A stretch of 64,000 nt of DNA from Paenibacillus sp. FSL A5-0031 (GTDB lineage Bacteria; Bacillota; Bacilli; Paenibacillales; Paenibacillaceae): positions 1 through 64,000 of the forward strand of contig NZ_MRTD01000013.1 in NCBI RefSeq assembly GCF_001956295.1, read 5' to 3'. This document shows positions 44,545 through 51,413 of this stretch, one piece after another; the first letter of the stretch is position 1; each line of letters starts with the position of its first letter. A program made the translations under genes and the position numbers. Below the pieces are notes generated by a model that had not been told where the DNA came from, ran no database searches, and saw nothing but the letters and a program-made list of their open reading frames with translations.

Positions 44545-44569
44545 ATAAAACCTCAAGGAGGTATATGCG

Positions 44570-45382
44570 ATGAGTGAAATTATTCAATATTATAATCAGT
44601 TTGATGAATGGGGGCGTCTCGATAGAGCGCCCCTTGAGTTTATCGTCAACTGGCATTTTATTCGAAATTACTTGCCTGAGCGTGGACATATTTTGGATAA
44701 TGGCGCCGGGCCTGGAAAATATGCGATGGAACTAGCTGCTAGCGGTTATGATGTCACGTTAACAGATTTGACACCAAGGCTGGTACAATTAGCCGCTGAG
44801 AAGGCAGAGGAGCTTGGGCTTACAGATCGTTTTAAAGGTTTCCACGTTGCAGATGCTAGAAGCTTGAGCTCGTTTGCCGACGAGACATTTGATGTTTCAT
44901 TGATGATGGGGCCGCTCTATCATTTACAGAAGGAAGAGGATCGTGAACAGGCGGTTAAGGAGCTATATCGTGTAACACGGAGCGGAGGTTATGTGTTTAT
45001 CGCCTTTATGACACGTATTAGGCATTTGCTAAATGCTCTTGCATATCCGCAAAACTGGAAGCCTCTCGATTCAATGGATGAGATTCAGCAGTTTATGGAT
45101 TCCGGCGTTTTTAATCATACAGATGAAGGCAGATTCACGGGAGCCTATTACTATGATATCGATGCGATTAAGCCGTTTATGGAAACCCAAGGATTTGAAA
45201 CGGTCAAGTTGATTGGTTCCTCCAGCGTTGCAGGAGCACTTACAACGGAGCAGTTCGATTATTGGAGGTCTCAGGGAAACAAACAATTCTCCGATTTCAT
45301 GCAAATGATTTATGATTCTGCTGAAAATATTCATTTATTAGGTTCAGCTTCACATTTACTTTATATCGGAATTAGAAAATAG
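44570..45382 (+). CDS. class I SAM-dependent methyltransferase
   Basis: A 270-residue protein with a Methyltransf_11/25-like domain: HILDNGAGPGKYAMELA near residue 40 binds SAM, followed by VTLTDLTPRLV and FDVSLMMGPLYHLQKEEDR, the motif with post-catalytic acidic residues. The C-terminal 100 residues are unassigned. The small-molecule or other substrate is unknown. AAGGAGG is eight bases upstream. No terminator is clear downstream. Confidence 0.75.
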   Translation: MSEIIQYYNQFDEWGRLDRAPLEFIVNWHFIRNYLPERGHILDNGAGPGKYAMELAASGYDVTLTDLTPRLVQLAAEKAEELGLTDRFKGFHVADARSLSSFADETFDVSLMMGPLYHLQKEEDREQAVKELYRVTRSGGYVFIAFMTRIRHLLNALAYPQNWKPLDSMDEIQQFMDSGVFNHTDEGRFTGAYYYDIDAIKPFMETQGFETVKLIGSSSVAGALTTEQFDYWRSQGNKQFSDFMQMIYDSAENIHLLGSASHLLYIGIRK

Positions 45383-45419
45383 CCATAAAAAATTACCAAA
45401 ATTAGTGTTGTGCACAAAG

Positions 45420-45688
45420 TTATCCACAAAGAGGCTTCATTTTGTGGATAAAAGAGTGAAATGCCCGAAAACACTGGATTTACGAAACATCAATAATGTG
45501 AACGGAAAGGGGATATTATTTGCGGTGTATAACTGTGGATAATGTGTATAACGTGGATAAAATAAATAAATGTAAGAAATTGTACCTATAAAACGACGGA
45601 TTCCGCTAAAATGCTACTCTTATACGTAGGTACTATCGACAGAATTAACTAACAATTTATACAGAACTGTTGATATCTCTGTGGATAA
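45420..45688. promoter_or_regulatory. DnaA-box cluster
   Basis: Four perfect DnaA boxes are present: TTATCCACA at 45420-45428 and TGTGGATAA at 45443-45451, 45534-45542 and 45680-45688. Two near-perfect ones are TGTGTATAA at 45543-45551 and CGTGGATAA at 45552-45560. The three at 45534-45560 directly abut as tandem 9-mers. The spacer holds no gene. There is no dnaA or dnaN gene nearby, so this is not a chromosomal origin as such; it is likely a DnaA-titrating or DnaA-regulated site. Confidence 0.8.
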
Positions 45689-45742
45689 AGGTGATTGGTT
45701 GTTTATAGCAGCTTTTGGAATCATTAGTAAGCTTCCTTTTGA

Positions 45743-45780
45743 TTTGCGCTAGCATTGCGGTCACGCAAAAAAATTGCGTG
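45743..45780. promoter_or_regulatory. array of TTGCG half-sites, candidate ComA-like operator
   Basis: TTGCGC starts at 45743, TTGCGG at 45755, CACGCAA lies at 45762-45768 and TTGCGTG at 45774-45780. The last two form a perfect 7-5-7 inverted repeat; TTGCG (45755-45759) and CGCAA (45764-45768) form TTGCG-N4-CGCAA. B. subtilis ComA binds TTGCGG-N4-CCGCAA plus a third element. The array lies about 140 bases before the ABC gene and about 20 bases before a weak promoter candidate (GTGAAA 45801, TATCTT 45824). Confidence 0.5.
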
Positions 45781-45814
45781 AATTACTAGACAGGTTTTCG
45801 GTGAAAAAGTTAAC

Positions 45815-45847
45815 GGTATGCGTTATCTTGAAACTATGACGCATACC
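45815..45847. promoter_or_regulatory. 9-bp inverted repeat upstream of the ABC gene
   Basis: GGTATGCGT (45815-45823) and ACGCATACC (45839-45847) are perfect inverted repeats with a 15-base spacer. It could be a repressor site overlapping the promoter or a hairpin in the leader; there is no T-run after it. Confidence 0.45.
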
Positions 45848-45918
45848 AAAACATAAATCTCACCTTATAGCTTTTAGTGATAGGCAATGCTTAAGTGTGA
45901 ATGGAGGTTAACCAAGGA

Positions 45919-46662
45919 ATGGATAAGCAAACGATCATTCAGGTAAGCTCGGTCAGCAAGTACTATGGTGCGAATAAGGCAGTAGATCAGGTTTCCTTCA
46001 AAGTAAACGAAGGTGAAATATTCGGTATTATCGGTACGCACGGCGCGGGAAAAACGACGTTGCTAGAGATGCTAATGGGGATTCGTATGCCCGACCAAGG
46101 CAGCATACGCATCTATGGACATGATGTGGTGCTGGATGCAGAAAAATTGAAGGAAGACATCGGAATTCATCTGCAAAGCACAACCTTAGTAGATAAAATG
46201 AATGTTCGAGAGGCAATGGAGCTTTTTCAAGGTTTTTATAAACGGAAAAATAATTTGGATCACATCATTGAACAGTTTGGGCTTAGCCCATATTCGGATA
46301 AACTAGTTAAACGTTTATCAGGCGGCTGGAGACAACGTACGGCACTAGCTATCGCATTGGTGAACGATCCAAAAATCATATTTTTGGATGAACCCACAAC
46401 AGGACTGGATCCGCAAGCCAAACGTGATTATTGGTCACTGCTGCAGATTCTTAGACAACAAGGGAAAACAATTATTGTCGCTTCTCATGATATGGAGGAA
46501 ATTCAGCGCAATTGCGATCGCGTATGTGTGATGCGCAAGGGAGAATTCATTACTTGCGACAACCCCTCTACACTTATTGCACAGCTGCCTGGCGGTGGCA
46601 TGACAATGGAAGCCGTTTATATGCATCACGCAGTTGAGATGAATGGGAGTGTCAGCATATAA
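45919..46662 (+). CDS. ABC transporter ATP-binding protein, no permease partner nearby
   Basis: A 247-residue ATPase. ATG 45919 has GGAGG eleven bases upstream; a longer frame from 45901 starts before that site. Walker A is GTHGAGKTT near residue 42 (Thr-His instead of the common Pro-Asn), the signature LSGGWRQR is near 134, and Walker B with the D-loop is IIFLDEPTTGLD near 154. It resembles the CcmA/NatA-type ATPases that pair with ABC-2 permeases. No membrane subunit gene follows, which is unusual. Its regulatory region holds TTGCG half-sites like those before comX, so it may belong to the quorum-sensing regulon. A role in pheromone or antimicrobial export is speculation. Confidence 0.8.
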   Translation: MDKQTIIQVSSVSKYYGANKAVDQVSFKVNEGEIFGIIGTHGAGKTTLLEMLMGIRMPDQGSIRIYGHDVVLDAEKLKEDIGIHLQSTTLVDKMNVREAMELFQGFYKRKNNLDHIIEQFGLSPYSDKLVKRLSGGWRQRTALAIALVNDPKIIFLDEPTTGLDPQAKRDYWSLLQILRQQGKTIIVASHDMEEIQRNCDRVCVMRKGEFITCDNPSTLIAQLPGGGMTMEAVYMHHAVEMNGSVSI

Positions 46663-46725
46663 GAAAAACAAAAACTAAAAGTATGTTTATTGCACATGTA
46701 TTCCTCAAGGAGGGCTTTTTAGTAA

Positions 46726-46953
46726 ATGGATCATCGAGATCGCATCGAAAGTCCGTCAGTCGAGCGCAGAAAACTATTGGAGAAGAGAATGGAGATGATT
46801 ACAAACTTAATCAATCAAATGAATGAGGGGGAGAGTCAGAAGCAAGAAGATCAAAAGCAAAAAAAACAAAAGCGCAGAGACGACTGCAACGGCATAAGGA
46901 CACTACATCGGTTAGGACGATTTGTAACTGTATTTCAGCGTATGTTTATGTAA
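46726..46953 (+). CDS. small charged hypothetical protein
   Basis: A 75-residue protein with a ribosome binding site AAGGAGG 12 bases upstream of ATG. The N-terminal half is a likely amphipathic helix (VERRKLLEKRMEMITNLINQ), followed by a Gln/Lys-rich stretch and a basic, Phe/Met-rich C-terminus. It has a slight resemblance to Spo0E-type helical hairpins, but lacks their SxxLD motif. No family is recognised. It lies between the ABC gene and comQ, and its end overlaps the comQ promoter region. Confidence 0.45.
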   Translation: MDHRDRIESPSVERRKLLEKRMEMITNLINQMNEGESQKQEDQKQKKQKRRDDCNGIRTLHRLGRFVTVFQRMFM

Positions 46954-46964
46954 CGATTTAGTAG

Positions 46965-46975
46965 TATAATATAAT
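46965..46975 (+). promoter_or_regulatory. possible -10 element for comQ
   Basis: TATAATATAAT contains two overlapping TATAAT hexamers 27-32 bases before the comQ GTG. No good -35 is seen, which might indicate weak or activated transcription. Confidence 0.35.
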
Positions 46976-47001
46976 GATCTTGATTTGGCGGAGGATCGAT
47001 T

Positions 47002-47931
47002 GTGAACGATTGTATTCCACTCATTGGTCAACACATGCAATTATTGGTTCAGCGTTTCTTTACAGCTGAGCCTCTTGCACGTTATGCAGAGCAGTTTATT
47101 GCGGACAAGCTTGAAGAGACGATTCGATTTGGTCAACTGACGGTTATTCATTACCGCATGTTTGGCGGAAAAGGCGAAGACCCCATAAAAGCAGCTGCTG
47201 CAGTCGAACTATTTATTTTGGCGTCGGATATATTGGATGATTTGCAGGATCAGGATGTTCCAAGCAAGCCTTGGATGAAAGTCCCAATGCCTATATCCAT
47301 TCATGTAGCCTCCTCTCTACTAACTTTGTCGCAGCAAGCAATGTTAAGCAGCACATCTAATCATGAGATTCGATTGGCACTCACAGAAATGATGAATGCG
47401 CAGCTTTTGAAGGCCGCAAATGGTCAAATGCTTGATATTATGAATGAAATGAAGGACGAGGAGTCCTATTTGGATGTCGTCAAACAAAAGTCTGCTACGC
47501 TTCTTCAACTAGCGTGTATGGCCGGCGTAATATTGGCTGGTCGCCCTTGGAATGAAACCGTAGCAGAATATGCGCTAGAAATAGGTGTTTCAGCTCAAAT
47601 TCAAAATGACCTCCGAGATTTGCTGCGATGGGATGAAAAAAGTGATTTTCTTCAACGTAAATGCACCTTGCTTACTCTGTATTTAATAGAAGGAGAAGCA
47701 GAAGAGGATCGCTGGATTAAAGAGTATTTTGAGGGTCGGTTAACTTCCGAAGAAATTGCGATGAAAAGAGAGCTTTTTCTTGAAACCTGTGAAAGAACAG
47801 GAACTATATTATATGGCTCTGTCATGAGTCGGATGCACTATAACCGCTTTGAGGAATTAGTAGACTCCATACAGGAAATAAGTCCTTGGAAAGCGGAATT
47901 TTTGCACATAATAAACTCTAAAAATGCATAA
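47002..47931 (+). CDS. comQ: ComQ-like isoprenyl transferase
   Basis: A 309-residue protein of the polyprenyl-synthase fold read from GTG 47002, with GGAGG eight bases upstream. The first aspartate-rich motif is DDLQD at 79-83 and the second NDLRD at 202-206; KSATLLQLACMAG near 163 provides the diphosphate-binding Lys. In B. subtilis ComQ trims and isoprenylates the tryptophan of ComX. Identity as ComQ rests on context: it is followed by a short peptide gene ending in Trp-Asn, a multi-membrane-span histidine kinase and a LuxR-type regulator in the comQ-comX-comP-comA order. Without that context it could be called a prenyl diphosphate synthase. About 130 bases separate it from comX, unlike the overlap in B. 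subtilis. Confidence 0.85.
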   Translation: MNDCIPLIGQHMQLLVQRFFTAEPLARYAEQFIADKLEETIRFGQLTVIHYRMFGGKGEDPIKAAAAVELFILASDILDDLQDQDVPSKPWMKVPMPISIHVASSLLTLSQQAMLSSTSNHEIRLALTEMMNAQLLKAANGQMLDIMNEMKDEESYLDVVKQKSATLLQLACMAGVILAGRPWNETVAEYALEIGVSAQIQNDLRDLLRWDEKSDFLQRKCTLLTLYLIEGEAEEDRWIKEYFEGRLTSEEIAMKRELFLETCERTGTILYGSVMSRMHYNRFEELVDSIQEISPWKAEFLHIINSKNA

Positions 47932-47940
47932 CAACAAACC

Positions 47941-48008
47941 ACGCAAAACGTCTTTCGGTAAATACGAATCACTTTTGCGTTTCCTGTCGTATCTATTCCT
48001 GTTATAGT
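47941..48008 (+). promoter_or_regulatory. comX promoter with paired inverted-repeat operator
   Basis: ACGCAAAA (47941-47948) and TTTTGCGT (47973-47980) are perfect inverted repeats, 32 bases apart start to start, which is about three helical turns. The right arm touches a weak -35 (TTTCCT, 47980-47985), followed after 17 bases by TATAGT (48003-48008). A poor -35 with an upstream palindrome is typical of an activator-dependent promoter. The core TTGCGT/ACGCAA resembles ComA half-sites, so autoregulation by the ComA-like protein is the likely logic. Confidence 0.6.
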
Positions 48009-48060
48009 AGAGAAGAAGAAAAGATTACTAATATAGTAGTAGAGAAGCGGAGGAGTTAAT

Positions 48061-48231
48061 ATGTTAAAAGAAGCTATTCGTCAGTTGGTAAGCAACACTG
48101 AAAAAATGTCTATGGCTATGGGTGGACAATTGCAAGTAGCAGGTGTTTCAGTTGCTGAACAACGCGCTCTTCTTGGCGAACTAAAGAACAAAAACGAAAA
48201 AAATAGCGGCTACGCATACATGTGGAATTAG
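48061..48231 (+). CDS. comX: ComX-like pheromone precursor
   Basis: A 56-codon gene with a strong GGAGGAG site eight bases before ATG. The product starts MLKEAIRQLVSNTEKM, has a central Gly/Gln/Val part, then a charged Asn/Lys/Glu-rich segment, and ends SGYAYMWN. Trp55 is the only tryptophan and sits next to the C-terminus. In B. subtilis ComX a single C-terminal-region Trp is geranylated or farnesylated by ComQ and the last residues are released as the pheromone. Length, Trp position and gene order between the comQ and comP genes support the call. Sequence similarity to known ComX outside this is low, as is usual for the fast-evolving family. It was identified by hand. Confidence 0.8.
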   Translation: MLKEAIRQLVSNTEKMSMAMGGQLQVAGVSVAEQRALLGELKNKNEKNSGYAYMWN

Positions 48232-48263
48232 CATACTGATTTGTAAGGAAGGAAGAGGAGTGC

Positions 48264-50660
48264 ATGAGACCTAACTTATTTAACCGAATTGTTGCAATCC
48301 TCTTCCTGTTTGTCTTGTTAGGTTCTGTTTTATACTTAACCTCGGTAATCGTAAGAATTCCTTCAATCGGTGCTGTACTAGTGGAGGAGCCAGGTAATCG
48401 TTATTTTGTTAAGTCGATAGAACCAGCGGGACAAGCGGATGTAAAAGGTATTGAAATAGGCGATCAGATTTTAGAAATAAACGGTGATTCAGTACAGGAT
48501 TTTGAGTATGTGAAGAAATATAATTCAATTGAATCCGCAGATTACGTTCTTGTTTTACATAAGGATAAAGTTACACAGAAAATTGAGTTTCCCAAGGGGT
48601 GGACAGGCGACCATTCGTTATGGGAGCTGCTGATTCAGTTGTATATCCCTGGTGTTTCACTCATTATTTTTTGTGCATTTTCAGGATTTTTGTATGCAAA
48701 ACGAAGGAATGATAAGGCTGTAATCATTCTTATTTTGTTTTTTATTTCGATTGGCTTAAGTTACTATAGTTCTGCAGCATCAAGTCGAAGCGATTCTGTA
48801 GGGCTTACTATTATTTATTTGGTTCTACCCAACATACCATTGCTGTTTATGAGCTTCATGAACATTTATTTAAAGCGATTCGATGTTCATTTTATTAGTA
48901 AATCAATATTGAACACTTTATATGGGATTGTGGGTTTTGTAGGGATCATAAGCTTGATTTATATCTGGACAAATTTAGCGTCAAACAATATCTATACCTA
49001 TATTCAAATAGCCTATAGCAGTTCTGTGCTGATAGGTAATTTTGTATGCGTTTATATGCTTGTGCGAAAGTTTATCAAGCACCGGCGTACAAAGCTGCAT
49101 TCTCTGTTCACAATCACGTTGATCTCGCATCTAGTTGCTTTTACTCCGTTTGCATTAATGAACTTGCTGCCTCAAATTATTGGCAAAGACCAAGTTTTTC
49201 CAGCCGCTTTTACTGCGCTATTCCTATTCTTATTACCTATCGTTTATTTCTATCTGTCTACCTCAAATCAATTATTTGATATTGACTTTATTCTAACTAG
49301 ATTTAAATATTATACGGCGCTAGCCTTTATTCCAGCTGTCATTGTGGCGGCACTTGTAGCGTTCGTATTACTAGGAGAGAACAATCCGTCATGGTCCGCG
49401 TGGTTTGGCGTATTTTTTGTCATTTACATCGGAATGACGTTGTTTTTATATGGGAAGGAACAAATTGATCAAAGGTTCAGACCTAAGCTCTTTAAGGCGA
49501 TGTATAGTTATCAGGATAGTCTGGATCGTTTCTCGCGAAAAATCGCTAGAGTAATGAAGCAAAGCGATTTGGAAGCTGTGCTTAAACAAGAGATTAGTGA
49601 TCTGCTGCCAGTTAGTCGGATTACTTTTTTACTTATTGAGCAAACGGAGAATACCGTATACCCGATGGGCGATCATCCTGAGGAACTTATCACTGCCGAG
49701 TTTTTGCTCGGAACTGTAAATTCCTTACAGGTGGGCGAATTAATCGAGCTGCCTTATGGACTCGGTCTCGTAATAGGCAGACAAAGGTCAAGGTACCATA
49801 TTTTGTGGATCGGCATGAAAACCAATCATACGCGCTTTAATTCGGACGAGCTTCGTTGGCTTAAGACGATGTCCAATTATTCCAGCATCGTATTTGAGAA
49901 TCTATATTTAATTGAAGGTTTAATTGAGGATTTAGAGTCGGAGGTTCGCAAAGAGCATTCAACTTCACCATGGGTGCTGCGCCTTCTATTCTGTTTGTCT
50001 GAGAACGAGAGAAGAAAACTTGCTGCTGACTTGCATGACTCAGCGCTGCAAGATCAGCTGCTTTGGTACCGGAAGCTTGAAGCCATTATGATGGACTATC
50101 CGATTTCGAATAGTTTGGGACGCGAGCTGGAGGATATTAAAGAAGGATTACTCGATGTTATCCATCAAATTCGTGAAACTTGCAATGAACTGCGTCCACC
50201 GCTTTTGAAGGAGATGGGAGTAGTCGAGGCTGTTGAATCGATTATCGAGCATACTCAAATGCGTGTTAACTTTGCAGTGGATTTTCGTGCAAAATCATTT
50301 AATCGTCCGCTTAACGAGGAACAAATTACGGCGATTTACCGGATCGTACAGGAATTGCTGCGTAATGCGGACAAACATTCTCAAGCTAAATTAGTTGTTC
50401 TTGAGCTTGAGCTGCGCAAAGGAACGATATATTTCCGATATCAAGATGATGGTGTCGGTATGGATGTAAATCAAATGAGTGTTTCTTTTGAACATATGGG
50501 CTTGTCAGGCATTAAAGAGCGGGTGACTGGTCTGGAAGGTGACATATCATTTTATTCGGAAAGCGGTAACGGCTTAGAGGTTGTCATCTTGCTGCCAGAG
50601 ATCATGACAGCCGGTAGATCGGAGAGGGGTATATCGCGTGATTCGTATCTTATTAGTTGA
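48264..50660 (+). CDS. comP: ComP-like sensor histidine kinase with PDZ domain
   Basis: A 798-residue membrane kinase. One N-terminal helix (about 8-30) is followed by a PDZ-like extracytoplasmic domain (about 35-110, with GQADVKGIEIGDQILEINGD) and then about seven membrane helices (about 120-390). A GAF-like region (about 430-560) precedes the HisKA_3 domain, where DLHDSALQDQ carries the phospho-acceptor His591. The HATPase_c domain has Asn701 in ELLRNADKHS and a DDGVGMD G1 box near 732. HisKA_3-type kinases pair with LuxR/NarL-type regulators, matching comA, whose start overlaps this gene by 23 bases. It should sense the modified ComX. It is 33 bases downstream of comX. Confidence 0.9.
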   Translation: MRPNLFNRIVAILFLFVLLGSVLYLTSVIVRIPSIGAVLVEEPGNRYFVKSIEPAGQADVKGIEIGDQILEINGDSVQDFEYVKKYNSIESADYVLVLHKDKVTQKIEFPKGWTGDHSLWELLIQLYIPGVSLIIFCAFSGFLYAKRRNDKAVIILILFFISIGLSYYSSAASSRSDSVGLTIIYLVLPNIPLLFMSFMNIYLKRFDVHFISKSILNTLYGIVGFVGIISLIYIWTNLASNNIYTYIQIAYSSSVLIGNFVCVYMLVRKFIKHRRTKLHSLFTITLISHLVAFTPFALMNLLPQIIGKDQVFPAAFTALFLFLLPIVYFYLSTSNQLFDIDFILTRFKYYTALAFIPAVIVAALVAFVLLGENNPSWSAWFGVFFVIYIGMTLFLYGKEQIDQRFRPKLFKAMYSYQDSLDRFSRKIARVMKQSDLEAVLKQEISDLLPVSRITFLLIEQTENTVYPMGDHPEELITAEFLLGTVNSLQVGELIELPYGLGLVIGRQRSRYHILWIGMKTNHTRFNSDELRWLKTMSNYSSIVFENLYLIEGLIEDLESEVRKEHSTSPWVLRLLFCLSENERRKLAADLHDSALQDQLLWYRKLEAIMMDYPISNSLGRELEDIKEGLLDVIHQIRETCNELRPPLLKEMGVVEAVESIIEHTQMRVNFAVDFRAKSFNRPLNEEQITAIYRIVQELLRNADKHSQAKLVVLELELRKGTIYFRYQDDGVGMDVNQMSVSFEHMGLSGIKERVTGLEGDISFYSESGNGLEVVILLPEIMTAGRSERGISRDSYLIS

Positions 50661-51288
50661 TGACCATCCTTCTGTCGGAGAAGGAACCAAAACAATGATT
50701 GAGCAAGACAGCGAGATGTCGGTATCGGTCGTTTTGTCCGCCATTGAAGCGCTCGATATTGTACAAATCCAGCAATTTGATCTCATTTTATGTGATTTGA
50801 ATATGCCAGGCATTAGTGGATTGGAATTAACGAAACGTCTTATTCAACAGGATCCGGAGCGCAAGGTTATTATTTACTCGGGCTATGAGATTGGCTCACA
50901 TTTTAACTTGCTTATTGAATCAGGCGTCTCTGGTTTTATTTCCAAAACAGTATCAAGAGAACAGCTTCATAATGCGATTCGATGTGCGATGAGAGGGGAC
51001 ACGGTTATACCGATTACCCTGTTGAAGCAGCTTAGAAGGCATGAAGTAACGATTGGACGGACAGAAGTAGCTGTTGAAGATGTGTCTATTAATGAGAAAG
51101 AACAGACCATATTACATGAAGTAGCTACTGGAATTAGCAATAAAGAATTGGCAGCCATGCTTCATGTTAGCCAGCGGAATGTCGAATATCAGCTGTCGCG
51201 TATATTTGATAAACTCAACGTGCGGTCCCGTTCGGAAGCAATTAAGGAAGCACAGCGTTTAGGCTTGATCAGCTTAGAACAATACTAG
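50638..51288 (+). CDS. comA: ComA-like LuxR-type response regulator
   Basis: A 216-residue regulator with GTG start and GGAGAGGGG upstream, overlapping comP by 23 bases. The receiver domain (1-120) has the acidic pocket at Asp8-Asp9, phospho-acceptor Asp53 (LILCDLNMPG) and the usual Ser/Thr and Lys positions. The C-terminal LuxR-type helix-turn-helix (about 150-212) includes GISNKELAAMLHVSQRNVEYQLSRIFDKL. Phosphorylation by the ComP-like kinase should activate DNA binding; candidate targets are the inverted repeats before comX (47941-47980) and upstream of the ABC gene (45743-45780). Confidence 0.9.
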   Translation: MIRILLVDDHPSVGEGTKTMIEQDSEMSVSVVLSAIEALDIVQIQQFDLILCDLNMPGISGLELTKRLIQQDPERKVIIYSGYEIGSHFNLLIESGVSGFISKTVSREQLHNAIRCAMRGDTVIPITLLKQLRRHEVTIGRTEVAVEDVSINEKEQTILHEVATGISNKELAAMLHVSQRNVEYQLSRIFDKLNVRSRSEAIKEAQRLGLISLEQY

Positions 51289-51344
51289 AATTAGGTTAGT
51301 TAACTCTAGCTTGTTTAGGTGGTTAAAGTAGGATAGGAATGAAT

Positions 51345-51388
51345 AAAACCGGCAGCTAAAGGATTATCCTTAAGCTGCCGGTTTTAAT
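51345..51388. terminator. bidirectional terminator between comA and the ABC-F gene
   Basis: AAAACCGGCAGCT and AGCTGCCGGTTTT form a 13-bp perfect stem with AT-rich flanks. The two genes converge here. Confidence 0.85.
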
Positions 51389-51413
51389 TGATTTAGGAAT
51401 TGATTTACGAAAC

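Noticed and set aside
45420..45688. Chromosomal replication origin
   Set aside because: No dnaA, dnaN or AT-rich unwinding region with a GATC pattern accompanies the boxes. A DnaA-box cluster fits better.
46726..46953. Spo0E-type phosphatase
   Set aside because: The helical N-terminus is similar, but the conserved SxxLD motif is absent.
47002..47931. Housekeeping farnesyl or heptaprenyl diphosphate synthase
   Set aside because: The gene order with a Trp-ended short peptide, kinase and regulator fits ComQ better, although a phylogeny would be the proper test.
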